A DNA stretch of 64,000 nucleotides from Atkinsonella hypoxylon. Lineage: Eukaryota; Ascomycota; Sordariomycetes; Hypocreales; Clavicipitaceae. The DNA is taken from assembly GCA_000729835.1 (NCBI GenBank), contig JFHB01000036.1:124001-188000 (forward strand). Direction: 5' to 3'. The position numbers were made by a program, and so were the translations under genes. This document shows, piece after piece, positions 46,440 through 59,561 of the stretch. The notes under the pieces were generated by a model. It saw nothing but the letters and a program-made list of their open reading frames with translations, did not search any database and had not been told where the DNA came from. Numbering within the stretch: the stretch's first letter is position 1; the number at the start of each line of letters is the position of its first letter.

Positions 46440-48971
46440 GCCCAAGCCTGAGCAATTCGGCGACAGTCAGGGGCGCATATATGACTTTGACTTGCCCTAG
46501 CTGGCCCAGAGATGCGTTGCAACGTCTACCTAACGAGCGCCGCATTTTGTTACCATCGATGCAAGGAGAAAAGAAGCATATGCAAGGACTTTGTTTATCT
46601 TACACGGCCACTTCTTATCTGAGGGGTCCAGTGGTTGGCTTTGTAACCTGATGCACAATCGTGACAGGGGTTCGGAGCTTCACAGAAGATGTTCGTAATA
46701 GTGAAGTATGTCCGGTGCTAACGCGGCTGGTGTCTATTAGTGCTCGCTCACGCACCCGTGTACGAACTGTGCGCGACGCTTTCCACAGCCTGCTTGCGAG
46801 TATGGCGTTGCTAAGATCAAAAAGTGAGCGTCTCCTTCAGTATCCAGTCCTCCCATTAACCGTATAGAATCAAAGGACAATGTATTGTGCAAATTTGTAC
46901 TTGCTAAACAATTCTGACGTGGGCTTTGATGATGCTAACAGTAAATCGCCACAATAGGCCCTCTCGGGGTTCGCCACCAGGTTCAAAAGATGGCCGGCCT
47001 CGATGTGCTAGCAGTGGGCTGTACTCTCATCTTGACCTGGACTCAATTCATGATGCCATCATCGACGTTGATGGCGGTTTCGACCAAGAAGCGGCCGTTG
47101 ACAATGTTTTTGGAATACAAGGCCAGGTGCTGCCATTACCATATAGACTCGCGTATCGGAAGCAGCCTGTGTATTCTCTGAAGGATGAGTCTTGGGCTGG
47201 AGACCAGCCGTTTGTGATGAAATTTCGCGACAAGTCAGGGATTTTGAAAGATCGGGCTCTTGCTGAGCTTTTTCAGTTTATCTTGCAAACCCGCCTCAGA
47301 GTTACTAATCGCATTGTTCAAGACGAATGGGAAATCGATGGCAAGCAGTTGCTACGGGCCCTCCATACATGGAGTCAGCCTAGCCATAACATATCTTCAT
47401 TGGAGGACCAGATGCAGCGCCTCCCTATGGAGCCAACAAAAATGAATAAGGAGCTCGTCCGGACTCGTAAGACATACTCGAATCTTTCAATGACGTGATT
47501 ATGTTTCAGGCTAACCCCAACGAATTCAACAGACTTGCAACTCCTTAGTCGATTTAAGGCTTCCCTTGATGGCAGTCCGCGGCCGAACAATAGGTTCATG
47601 AAACACTGGATACCATTTTCCATACAAGATCGACTTCTTTTGCACGTCATGCTCTGTACCACTGCAAGTTTCTTGTATGAGACAGGTCGACTCCCAAAGA
47701 AGCTATTGTTCATCCATCGCGCCACTGTGACGAACATGTTGAATGAGTACATTGGCTCTCCTACACTGTGTATCAGCGACTCTGCAATACTTGCCGTCTA
47801 TCAATTAATATTGACGTCGTGGTACTGGAGCAGTACGGAAGAGCTACATGCTCATATGGTGGGTTTTAAGAAGATGATTGAGCTTCGAGGTGGGTGTCAG
47901 AACCTCGGTATGGAAGGCTTCATGAGCAAGGTTGCTTTGATGTAAGTCGCAAAACTCAGCTCCAACTCCCCAAATGCCATTCCGCGCTTTCAGAACAATG
48001 CTAACATGAAATGAAGAGATGACGCAGTTATTGCTTTATGTCATGAAACGGAGCCAGTCATGTTTGGCCGACCAGGGTTCGAGTTTGAGGATCCTTTCCG
48101 TGTACCCTTACAGATCTGCTTCAATTCCCCGCTGCTTTTTATTTGTCCGCCGTTTCTCATCCCATCTTCGTCGTTGAAACTACACAGAGCAACATCCGAG
48201 GTTCTAGACAGTACAAGAACCCTTTTCCAAGCGGTTGTGGAATTGTCGCACGAGTATAGCGAATCACGGTGGCGCACTGTGAACGAACTGGCTGGGTCTT
48301 TGCTCTACTTCCTCAACCAAGTACACGAGCTAGTTCCGTTGGACTCTGAAGCTGGCTATGATGATTCTGCTGCTTCCACAGGGCAGAAACGTAAGTGGAA
48401 GGAAAGCGATGGGCCAACAACAAGCTCAAGGATGGTTCTAGATGATTCCATTAGCGAAAACTCTGTTGCTGACGAGACACCTGATTTGGTGTATGTTTGC
48501 GTTCGTCTAACGGCACTAATTTGGGCAAAGGCGATTCTCGAAAGGGTTCCGACCAGTTGTATTTGCACGGCAGCCGAGGCCACACGCATTTGGAGTTATG
48601 CCTGGGCGGCAGGTTTGGATCGCTGGTCGTCCCTGAGCGGCATTTACGCTTGGATGGGTATTGCGATTGCACCATCGTGCCACAACACTATACATGCTAG
48701 AATGGTCAAGACGATGACTGTTACGAATTTCACGTACATGTGTACGGAGAACTGGCACGTCGCAGCGGATGTTGTTACAGTCGCGCTGAAAATCCAGGCA
48801 TGGCTCCGTGCTGGCAAAGAATCCAAGCCGTACGGCAGCGTGAGCGCAGCCATTGGTGGCCAACAAGCAATCGAAGACTATGGGTTCTCATTCAAGGAGA
48901 ACGTTATACATCTGCCAGATCACCGATATGAGAATCAGTCAGAGGATAGAGAGGCAGACGAGACTATTTGA
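46109..48971 (+). CDS. Zn2Cys6 fungal transcription factor
   Basis: Five exons, 46109-46267, 46741-46823, 46958-47466, 47533-47941 and 48017-48971, give 704 residues. The binuclear zinc cluster is built across intron 1: CKECRRRKQK in exon 1 joins CSLTHPCTNCARRFPQPAC in exon 2, giving C-x2-C-x6-C-x5-C-x2-C-x8-C exactly. The middle and C-terminal parts look like the helical fungal transcription factor domain (for example AILAVYQLILTSWYWSSTEE and LHAHMVGFKKMIELRGG). Intron 1 is unusually long at 473 nt and contains an A23 run followed by TA repeats at 46402-46439. The target genes are unknown; no biosynthetic cluster surrounds it. Confidence 0.9.
46402..46439. repeat. Poly-A plus (TA)n microsatellite in intron
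   Basis: About 23 As followed by about eight TA units, inside intron 1 of the Zn2Cys6 gene. It helps make this the longest intron in the window. Confidence 0.9.
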
Positions 48972-51900
48972 GTTGTATAATGTGACATGGTAATGTGGTG
49001 AAGCTTTATCGGTTTCAGGAGCTGGCTTCTGGGCGTTAAAGGCTTTGGGGATTTGGAGGCAAGTCGAGATGGGATGCGCATCGACATCTGGAGCTAAAAG
49101 GTGTTTGCGACTGGAATGGCGTGGACGGTGAATTTTTGCTTTATCATTTCTCTCTTTTCTTACCAAACTTGGACTGATTTGTGTCTTGAGATGACATGGA
49201 TTTACCACAAGTACCCTTTAGGGATGACTTACATTTAAATCGCAAAGCGTCAAACATTTGTTGAAACCTTGTCGCAAAACTGACGAGCACGGAAGTTGAA
49301 TGACACTCCAGCCGACTACCAATGATGTACCCTAAAGCTGCACCTGCGCAGTCGTGGCTACGCTGCTTCGTGGCTACGCTGCTTCGTGGCTACGCTGCTT
49401 CGTGGCAGTAGGCTCTCTTTTACGTAAGGCATTTAATAGACAGAGATGATCATTAGACTAGCTTTTGAGCAGGATAGACTCCGCTGTGAAAATAATGGAA
49501 GATGCCGATACTTAACCCGTGAGCCGTCGCTACCCAAGCTAAAGGACTGACTAACAGAACAACCCATCCGGCCTTGCAAAGGAGGCGATAAGCGATCTAC
49601 AGCTAAATCTTGCTCCAGTTTAGCACGAATAAGAGACAACAGCGTCTGCATTAGGCTTAATTGAGGCGAAATCACCCTCGTTAGCGGCATTGCAGGTTGT
49701 TCATTAAGGCTAGCACCAGGCGGTGATTGTCTGAATGCAAAGTATCAACTGGCCGTGTGACAGGAGACCTGGGCGATGTCACGAACCCCATGCTAGAAAG
49801 CGTACCCTTGAGTCCTCTAATTCTTCCATCATGCAAGGGAGCCGTGAGCTTTGGACGGCCAGCAAAGAGGTTCATTCCTTCCTCTCGCTTATGCAAGCAG
49901 TCGGCCGTTTTAGATCCGCGTGACTGCAACGCGTTGTACTCACGCCACCCTTGAGGGCTGTTGCTCTCCCGGTTGGGAAAGGGAGGGCCGTTAACTAGGT
50001 AAAAAACTTTTCTGAATCAAGCGTCCGAGACGTAGGGATGGCGAGTTCGCCGAATATATGACTCTTCAAGAATTCTTGTTTGGAACAACGGACCGGGATT
50101 CGAGGTGTAAGGAGGCGAGGGGAAAATATCGATGCTTCCTTGTATACCTATTGTATTCCTCGCAATCGCGGCTGGCATAACAGGTAGCATGGTTGATTTG
50201 CTACGTAATCTCTGGAATGCCGTTTTTTTTTCCCTAAGAATAGATAATACGTACCTGATTATATAGAAGAAGCATTCCATGGTCGGGGTATGGGTAAGGC
50301 GTCCAAATCCCCTACGCGTAATCCTGTCTTTCCATATGGGGAAATTCGGAGAGCGGCGGTGAATGAGCATTATTGATCTTGCAACAACGCGGTGATGCAG
50401 CGTCGCGCTGGAATGGCGATGAGACGCCAAGTCTTAAGTTATTACGGACACCTCGTTTCGCCATGTGCGTAGTTAGCGGATCCTTGGCTCCTACAAGAAT
50501 GTCCGCATGGTTTTCGGGTCAAAGCCAAGGGCGGACAGATGCAAGTCAACCCATTGCCTGCTATTCTCTGCAGTAAGCAGCAGAAAAGGCGGTAAATACA
50601 ACGTTGTGATCGAGGTCCACGCATATATGGCCCACGCTATGTCTGAGAGTTGTTTGACATGGTGGTTGTCTTCGTCAAATGGATTTCGCCAGCAGGAACA
50701 ACCAAGACCTTGCAGCTCAACGATGCTACGGACGGACGGGCAAGGCGACGTGCTTTGGGGCCGTTGGAATCCGAGGTCCGGGACAACAACATCTACCTAA
50801 ACTGTTGTGATGTGTCTTGGTCCAGATATAATGATACGTCGCTAGGAGCAGCGATAACCTTTGAATCATCCATCACTTTTGGGGAAAGAAAGGTGCAGAA
50901 TCAACAAGATTCCCGTATCGAAAAAGAGCACTTTGGATTCAGTTGAGAAACGTACACTATCTCGGACTGTCGACACCACTGCGGAGACATGGAGATGACA
51001 ATGATGACGACAGCCCAGATCGCTGATTGGCAATCGGAAGACGCAGCCCGCAGCCTCGTCTATTGAATGGCGGTTGCACAGTTTAGCATTTAGTGCGTGC
51101 AGCTGGCCATGGCGACGGACGGGCTGGTCATTCATTACGTGGGAGCTCGAGCTATCTCGCATGTGACGGTGCAATAAATAGTTGGAACCAAAAGATGTGG
51201 GAAGCAGAGATTGCACCGTACAAATTTCCCCAATGCCGACCTCTGCCAAACATGAGCGAACATGAGCGGTGCTTTAACTTTCACCGGATGATGCGGAATA
51301 TCACCAAGCACGGGTATTTCTCATGTTGGGAAGGAGCAGCCGTATCTGTATCTGGCTTGGAGTTTCCACAGACCCGAAGAATGGAACAGCGCCACACCAC
51401 ACCATCATCCTGCACCATCAAACGGCAACTACGGAGAGTACCCAGAGGAATAGGCTCTACAAAGTACGCTACGGCAACGTGATGAAGGTCGTGGAGTCTG
51501 GACAGCATGAGGCATCCGAATAGACGAGACAGTGCCAGGTGCACATCAGCTGAGATGGTTCGGTCTTGGGTTGAATTGGGTGTCCGAGACTGATCGTCGC
51601 ATCTCACTTTGCTGTGCAAGGGCCGCCCGGCATTTTACCCCGCTTGTGTCGACGCCTTTCTTTCTGCCTTGCCGCGAATGGCCATTCGACTTCTCCCCTT
51701 GCGAAAGGCAGAAGAAGCCCGAGAACGTTACGTGATTTCCATTCGTCGAAACAACACAAATCAGGCAATATTTTTACGAGGAAAGACACGATTGTGATGC
51801 CATTCACAACCGGCGATATTCTCTATCGGATCTTGTCCATGTCCGTGTCTTTGTTTTCTTCCCTTCCTCCCCTTGTTATTTCTTTTTCCCCTTCTCCTCC

Positions 51901-52680
51901 TCGCCTCAACGCCTCGCGTTCTCACCTACCCAATTACTCCTTTGAAGTGTAAGACATGTCCCCCCCCCCCCCCTCATGGCATGCGCTCGCAAATGATCTT
52001 TTGCTAAAAGGCCAATCATCAGACAGCAGCTCAAACCACCTTGCCCCTTCTGGTCATACTCAGCGCCATCTTATCGCATGCCTTACATAAGATGGCGAGG
52101 AGGCAATGTAGGTGATGGCCGGGTCACCTGTGAGATACCCTGATTAGGCTTAGCCAAAGGACCCAAATCTTCCCGTTCACTGTTCCAACGGAGATAAAAT
52201 TATTTTTAAAAACATTAATGGCTCTGAATCTCGCAAGGCTAATCCTAATTAGGGTGTCTCATTACTAGACGTTTAGCCCCAGAGTTGTTCCATCACCACC
52301 TCCACCAGTTGACGGCCGCCACTAATTTCAATTCCGAAAGCTTCGCTCTGCTCCAGCGGTCAATCACTTTCCCTTTTGCTCTGTTTCTTGCCATGACTAG
52401 CCTAATCCGCCCATTTCGCGGCCACTTAACCTTTGGCTATCCCGGCCACGACAGTTGATGGGCGACATGACCCGTTAGCTCGTCTCCCTCGCTTCTTTGT
52501 ATGACGACGAGCCTTTCTCTTCATTCACACACCTTTCGCTGGACGCCTTTCTTCAAGAGAGATTTTTTTATTTTCCCCTCGTGCTTTCTCTGCCTGCTGG
52601 TACCCGCCCGTTAAGCATGGGTTCTTTGGCTTTGAGATTAACGCCTTGATTGATCTTACTTCGGCATCACATTCGCCGTC
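48972..52680. other. Long intergenic region, no gene supported
   Basis: A 3.7-kb region between the transcription factor gene and the seven-helix gene. It contains a 16-bp tandem repeat at 49353-49406 and a C-run of about 14 at 51961-51974. The plus strand becomes pyrimidine-rich from about 51650 and especially near 52500-52600, probably promoter and leader of the downstream gene. Short frames near 50000-51600 lack conserved features. Confidence 0.5.
49353..49406. repeat. 16-bp tandem repeat, three copies plus six bases
   Basis: CGTGGCTACGCTGCTT three times without differences, then CGTGGC. Non-coding; exact identity suggests recent expansion. Confidence 0.9.
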
Positions 52681-54306
52681 ATGGTGAATACTGCCTCAGC
52701 GTGGACTATTGTCCATGCAGCAGTCACTGGCTTTGCGGGATTACCTATTCTCATGGCCGGTATACTAACATTAGTCCTGGCAAGACATCAAGGTGATCCG
52801 GCACGCAAGGCTTTCACATGGCTCAAGGGTTGCCATCCGCTGCTCTTGGTGTAAGTAGATGAAGACGCGCTCCATCCATCGCCCTAATTTAATTGGCAAA
52901 CATACATAAGCACCAGCCTTAAAATGTTGCCAATATGCCCAGATTGACGCTTGCTTGCCATGCTCTAACGTAAACAGCTCAATCTCATGTATCATAGCCG
53001 CCGACATTCTCAACGTAATTTTATTTTCATGGCAAAATGATGCGGGCTATTATGACACCGTCAACCACACACACGATGAAATCAGTAGCGTCATTCGTTC
53101 AGAACGATACCTCAGCTTTACTGGCAATCTTTCCGAGCACCTAGTGGATATCTTATTTGTCATCATCCTCATCGAACTCGGCAACGGTCTCATGTACTCA
53201 CTGGATCGTCAATCATCGTCCTACCAACTGAAGCTACGATATACAGCATACTTCACCATGGTTTGTCTTGTTTCTTTCGCGTGCGCCTATTTCGGACAGC
53301 CTGCAGCGGCTTGGGTAGCGTATTGGAGCGGATCAGAAAGCAATTCGAGCTATGCACAGCTCACTCAGTCATTAAAGATTGTGGGCAAGTTAGGGGCGTC
53401 GTTTTATATCCCCTCGTGGATCGTCTCCATCGGCCAGGTCGTTTACGCATCGTTCGTCATGTACAAACACAAGACCGGTGTGCTGACTCGACACGTAAGT
53501 CTACTGGTTGTTGCATCTGCATCGAGCCATTTCTCTCCGCTCTCTCCGCTCTCTTGGTCTTGAAGCGCACAGCTGACAGGGCGAATTGGAAGGTTGCTAT
53601 TCTTTATCTCACCATAACTATTCTCGATTTCATACGATGGACGTTTTTCGTCGTATTATATGCTCAGTGGATACTTCCCGCCTCGGATAACCCTTGGTGG
53701 TGGAATTTGGTCGACGGTCTTGGAAACACCTGGATTCGATTCGTAGAGCTGATCTTGCTGTTGGTCATCGGCATGCGGAGGAAGAAGGGAATATGGACCA
53801 CCCACCAATCGTGGATGATGTCGACCGTATCAACAATGGCATCAGAAATGGCGTCTACCCATACGACCGGGCCATCTCCCGTCATGGCGCCTGGTACGGT
53901 ATACCAACAGTCCCTATGGCCGCGAAAGGAATACGCTAGCCAGCCGCCCATGCAGCCGACCTGGTATGTGCCGCGTCAAGCGCCAGCATGGCAGCATCAC
54001 GAGCTGGCAGCTACTACACAACCTGCGATCATGACTCCGCGGGAGCTCGACCCCATGCAATACCAATATGTCCCTCACCCATTGCTAGGGCCTGGATACC
54101 TGGTGTTGCAGTCACAAGTTCAAATCCAGCATCTCCAGCAGTTACAACAGCAACAGCAGCAGCAACAGCAGCAGCAGCAACAGCAACAGTCACAGGAACA
54201 AACTTTACAACCACAACACCATCTACAGCATCAACGGTCATTTCATTCACAACACCCACTTCAGCATCAGCAATCGTTTCAATTTCAGCAACACCACACA
54301 CAATAA
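52681..54306 (+). CDS. Seven-helix membrane protein with polyglutamine tail
   Basis: Three exons, 52681-52850, 52978-53494 and 53566-54306, give 475 residues. About seven hydrophobic segments span the first 320 residues, for example ISCIIAADILNVILF, HLVDILFVIILIELGNGLM, YFTMVCLVSFACAYF and VELILLLVIGM. A glycosylation-prone loop (NHTHDE) lies between early helices. The last 150 residues are cytosolic-like, rich in Pro, Gln and His, with about 15 consecutive glutamines at 54146-54190. I recognise no named family with certainty; it resembles uncharacterised fungal integral membrane proteins and could be receptor-like. The 3' site of intron 2 (after 53565) has only a weak branch site. Confidence 0.75.
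54146..54190 (+). repeat. CAG/CAA repeat encoding polyglutamine
   Basis: Mixed CAG and CAA codons in frame, within the C-terminal tail of the seven-helix protein. Such tracts vary in length between strains in other fungi. Confidence 0.9.
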
Positions 54307-55821
54307 GGGTAACATAGACGGTGGGCAGTAAATTTTTTTTTTTTTTTTGGGAAAAACCTTGGGACTGGAGCACGGCGCAATGGCAATTGACGTGAATTGA
54401 ACTCGTCAAGGGACTTGAAATGATGACTTTTACACGAGATATCCAATTTTATACGGCGTACAATGCTTTTTATGAATACCAGCAATTTCTGGGTCACATC
54501 ATATATCCATTCTAGAACAGGAAAGAGCGTTTTGTAAAGCTAGTCTGTGTAAGAACTTGGAATACTGCTCTTCTTTTTTTCCTTTTGGAAGGATAGCACC
54601 TCGTGTCATTATTGGCTTCCCTTGCCTTTGCTTGTGCGGCAGATCTGCGTACATAGTACCACCCCTCCTAGTACACAGTACAAGCGCTCTGGCTTGATAG
54701 CCCTTGTAGTGAACTATTCGCGATCGATATGGAGTTAGCCCGGGGTGCTCGGGAAGATAGTCGTGCGGTCTCCCAATTTTCCAACGCGATTGGCACTGTC
54801 ATGCCACGCTGGCTGTCCATGGACTAAAAAACCCCTTCTATCACCGTTTCATCTCTAGAGAAGGCTTTCAGAAGCCCTCAATATGGCACTAGCACCTGGA
54901 ATATACCATCGGCAGGGCACCTTTGTTCGCGACGCCGGGAGGTATATAGATATGTATCGGAAGATGGCGTTCAATGCCGCCCGACTGCAGAATTCCGTGC
55001 CCTGGTTGGTACGCTTGAGTTGGTAGCCATCGAGTTGTCTGCCAATCTCTCATCGGTGCGAGAACATCGCCATCGTGCCAGCTCCTCTGGGACCCAATTC
55101 GCTTGACTTGTCGTTGGGAACTCGAGGTTCCCTGGACAGCCTTGCAAATCGGCATGCAGAGCACGATTGTCTTTTTAGTTCAATTGTCACTCATGGGCCA
55201 TCAAGCTAGTAATCGCCGGTCCAAACCTCGTTAGCATGATGAGTCTGGCTTTTCGTGGGTCTTGGGCAAGGTCAATCAATGCATCTACTCCCGGCGACGA
55301 CGGAGTGGAAAAGGGATTGGGGGTGTAACAAGCCGTGTGGCAGTTGGAGGTACTGTGCGTGCCTCTGCTTTCAATCCTTCTGCTCTCATCACATATATTC
55401 ATCCTTTTAAATAAAATGTCGTGTACAAATTATGTTACCTCGATTTCGCAGAAGGCCGAATGGTGCCACCCGACTCCATGGCCACTCAGACACGCCTAAA
55501 ATAGTGACTCGGTTTCTCAGCAGTCTTCTCTCCTTCATCGGCAAGTCCTCTCTCAATACCGTGCGTCAGGTTCAGAAAGTAGTATATCAATACATCAAAA
55601 AGGGTCATCAGAAGTACTAGCTGTGTGGATAGCATTGTTGCAGCCCTGGACAGGTGCGGCCATGTAGCTGTCAGCAGTGGTAGCTTCCGTCTCTTGAATG
55701 TGATCCACATTGAGTTAGTCTTGTCGTACTCTCTGATGCCGAAGTCCGCGAAGTGCCAGTCAGTGACCAAGATTGCTTGTGACGATACCGCGTTTCCTCC
55801 GTGATCCTGCTATTACCCCGT
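54307..55821. other. Convergent intergenic region, no gene seen
   Basis: Between the stops of the two membrane-protein genes. T-runs occur at 54332-54348 and near 54573. No frame is convincing. Confidence 0.55.
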
Positions 55822-57176
55822 TTACTCATGACCAGGGAAATTTGGTTTCATCATCTTTCTCAAGCTGGTTATCAGCCCTCTACATGCTGTCGAGGACGTA
55901 GTAGCGTATATAATAGCATTCCAGAAGCCTTGGAGAGGAATCACGAATGCGCTCATGAATCCCAACGGTATTGAGGTTTGCTGGTTATGAAGGTGCGAAT
56001 ATACGCGGTTCGCGCTGGAGGGAATCCATGTGATCAGTAAAGCTGTGAAGAAGAGGACGGCACACTTTGTGTATGACCAAGCTGCATTGTTTAGCTCGTG
56101 GCGCCGCCCACTGGTCTTGTTGGCCGGTCTATGAGATGGCGCTTGTGCTGACATCGGTTGCTGCGCTGCGTGGGCTTGAATCGGCGGCAACATGTCGTAT
56201 TGCTTGTAGGAGTCGGCGGAGATATGGACTGAGTAAGCTGCATCCGGGACACTTGGTCCTGATTCACGACTCTTGGATGAGTCTCTTCTTTGTACGCGTA
56301 TAGTCTGGAAAGCTTCATCTTCCACTGCCTCCCTGGTCACTGTCACCTCAGTGGTCTTTACCGGATTGACGGTTTTGTGATCCGTGGACAAGTGCGATAG
56401 CGGGACCGAATCCGAATTTTGAATGCCCTGTAACTGTCTGTGATTCTGGTAGATGGTGCGACCTGCCTTAATGTAGATGAATGTCGTGATAGCGATGGCG
56501 ACCCTACGTCTCATTATCTCAGTGACTTCGTCTTCCCGCAGAAATGGTTTCATCTCGGCACTTACCAAGCAGGCCCATAGAAAACAGTGATTCGCAAGGT
56601 CTCCCATTCACTATTGACCCAACACCATAGAACTGCGTTTCCATACACATGAATGCCGTCACTGTTTTTGATGAAGAGGAACGCAAATGCCGGTATTGCA
56701 GGTACTCCGTAGCAGGCAATCAAGTAGGGAACCTCCATTCTTCTCAAATTTACCACGTCAAATTTGTGGTAGAATGTCAAATAAACATTGACAGCCATGG
56801 CTAGAGCCCAGAAAGCATCTGCAGGTACAAACCTGGTTAATCGCAGAGCATGGCTCGTCAGCAGAAGGCCTGTCCAGATACAAGGCCACTTTAGGCCGGC
56901 CATGAAGTTTTCGACTTACAGCTGTAATATAAATGCCTGGAATTGACAGCCAAAGGACGTCAAGTCGTCCAAGTATGATCGGGACATGATGGTTCCGACG
57001 CTGCATAGCACGTTTCCAAAGGAGGCATAGAACACCAGCCGGTTGATGGGCTTATGGAAGGCTTGTGAAGAACAAAATGTAATGATAATGAAAAGACTTC
57101 CCAAAAGTGAGATTATGGAGCAAGTACGCTCTATAATGACAAGATGGTTAAGTTCATCGGGGCTGAAAACCCCCAT
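55822..57176 (-). CDS. cAMP-receptor-like G protein-coupled receptor
   Basis: Three exons, 57176-56920, 56832-56566 and 56503-55822, give 401 residues. Seven hydrophobic helices: the first holds IISLLGSLFIIITFC, the second RLVFYASFGNVLCSVGTIM, the third FWALAMAVNVYLTFYHKFDV, the fourth PYLIACYGVPAIPAFAF, the fifth RITVFYGPAWVAIAITTFIYI, then after a cytosolic loop of about 140 residues the sixth KCAVLFFTALLITWIPSSANR and the seventh FVIPLQGFWNAIIYA. The pattern matches fungal receptors related to Dictyostelium cAMP receptors, which signal through heterotrimeric G proteins in nutrient or stress sensing. The ligand is unknown. The long third intracellular loop is Ser/Thr-rich, a likely phosphorylation region. 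Confidence 0.85.
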
Positions 57177-59561
57177 GATGTAATTTTAGCCTCGCTCAGC
57201 GTGGCTTCATAAGTTTGTATCGAGGAACAGCTCGGTAGCGATGCCAGAACGAATGCTCTGTTGATCAATATCAGCGTTCTTGCTGGATGGCTCTTTGCGA
57301 CAAAATGAAGTGAACCGAGGTGCGAGGAGACCAGAATCGTTCGATATTACGAGGCCAGGAGTAGTCAAGCATGTAGAGGCTGGTAAAGTGATTAGGTCGG
57401 TGAGAACGTCGTCGAGTGAGCGAGGGAGAAGAAAAAAGGCCGTTAGAATGAGATCAGGCAAGTTTGCGGTCTCAGTGCCCGAATACCGACGGTCAGTCAT
57501 GATGGCGGACTCTTTTGAGAACTGTAGAGCACATTTGGCTCATAGGATGTCGCAGGCAGCTGGGGCCGTTAGACTTGTTCTGATACACCTCCGGCACGAC
57601 CACAGCCGGAGACTTGAGATCTGCATAGAGGGTGGCGTTATAGCCCATGGAGTGAGCAAGTATGCATAGAATGCAGGTGAGCTGCGTCAAGCTATTCCTG
57701 CTAGAAGTTGCTGAAATGTGGCTGTAACAAACTGTGAACAAGCTCAAGTCTGGAACAAAACAACGGGCATAACATATATTGTGAGCAGTTTCATTTTCCT
57801 CGCTCGTTTAATTCATGGTATTGCAGCCGCCGCCTGCAGTCGATGGTTCGACCTACAGCCCGTTTGGATTTGCCGCATCGCACTTCATACTATGTGAAAA
57901 TGGCGTGGTCGCCGACTTTCGACAAATAGTAATGCGACTGAAATGTGAATCCATCATTTGCCTGCTTGATGTAAATGTCTGACTCAGGGTGAGGTGGACA
58001 GAGCCAAACCAAAAGGATGGTGTTAAGGAGAACATAGCTGGGGATTTTATGAGTGTGCGTCCGATTTCAAGAGGGACGTTCGAGAACCCCTTGCGACGTG
58101 CTGAGACAGGCAAGGTGGGTGACCTTGGAGGTGAGGTGAAGATGGGGACGGGGGGACTAGTTAACTAGTTAACCACTCCTGTGTCAGCCTGTCAGCCACA
58201 TTGACCCAGCCTGATCTGAGTCACCTGACCAGAGTGCTGTGGGTCCTCTGTGAGTCCTGGGACTTGGGTCAACTACCGACAAGCCAATCAGGGTGCGCGC
58301 TGCTTCCTATTCCTATTCCGTATTCCGTACAGCACTAGTACTTCCCGCATGGCTTCCGTACTCTCACCAAAGATTTATTGAGTTGTCTGTCAAAGGTATT
58401 TCCAAATTCGACCTAGTAATCTCAGTGAATCTAGTTACTGTGACCATCTACATTCTAGGTTGTGAATCCAGTAAATCTCAAATAAAGTAGACCAACTAGA
58501 GAAGCATTACGCAAGAGGCCCACATCCTCACATCCCCTGAAAAACCAGTTTACAAATTCTGCTTTACAGGGAAGTTTAACCAATCAAACATTATTACAGA
58601 GTTATCTAAGACATTATAGGACTCCAGCCAATTATATATATAAAAAAAAAAACCAATCCAGACTAAAAAGCCTCCAAGCTTACATTATCTAATTTCATCA
58701 GTAATAGCTCCAGCCCAATTTGTCGCAACATCAGTTAATAATTTCGGCTATCGTGATAAACGTCCATTCTATTCCGTACCCTGTCATGCGTTTCTTGAAT
58801 CATACAGGGGTGAGAGAGTGCCTAAGCACGCAGCAACGTATTTTTGAATACGCAGCAGCAACTAGGCCTAAAACGGAAGTGGTACCTCCGCATACTAATT
58901 GTCCTTGCAGCTAATCATATAAAACCAGGCTAAAATAAAGTTCTCGAAGCCACGTCACTTTAATTCTGTTCTTAAATGGTACAGCCGAGTCTCCCGGCGT
59001 GACAAGCATCGATTTTGGACATAAGCCTCAGCCATGCTATCAAGAGCCGTGAAATTACGTAAATATTGATTTTCTTGCGAGCTCATTGCCCAGGGACTAA
59101 CTATGACAGGATAATGATGGCCTGCGCTATATGCAGCTATTGGATCAAAGGTCCTGCGTTTGTGGATAATTTTCCACGGTCGACTTGATGGCATTGGCTG
59201 CTCTTCTACGGAGTATGGTCGCTTGGATTCAAGGTGAATGAATCCCTTGCCTGTGGCCCAAGGCTCTCATTGTGCTCTGACTCTGCTTGGATTCTGCTCT
59301 GACCCTCTGGGAGCAATCTCGCTTAGACCTTCCTGCAACAGCCTCGGAAGGCCGGAAGGCCTCTCCAAGAAGTCTCGACATGGCTCATCTCATTCTCGCA
59401 CGCCAGAAACACCCTACAACTCCCTCAATGGCAGACCTCTCCTCTCGATGCAACTCTGTCAGATATAAAAATCAAGTAATGGCACTCTCAGCTTACCCAA
59501 CTTACCTCCTCACTCTCAACCAAAGAACCTCGGGAGCTCGTACCCTTCGTTTCAGCCCAAG
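57177..59561. other. Divergent intergenic region, no gene seen
   Basis: A 2.4-kb gap between the GPCR gene and the small secreted protein gene. It includes the palindromic ACTAGTTAACTAGTT near 58157 and an A-run at 58643-58652. No gene is supported. Confidence 0.5.
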
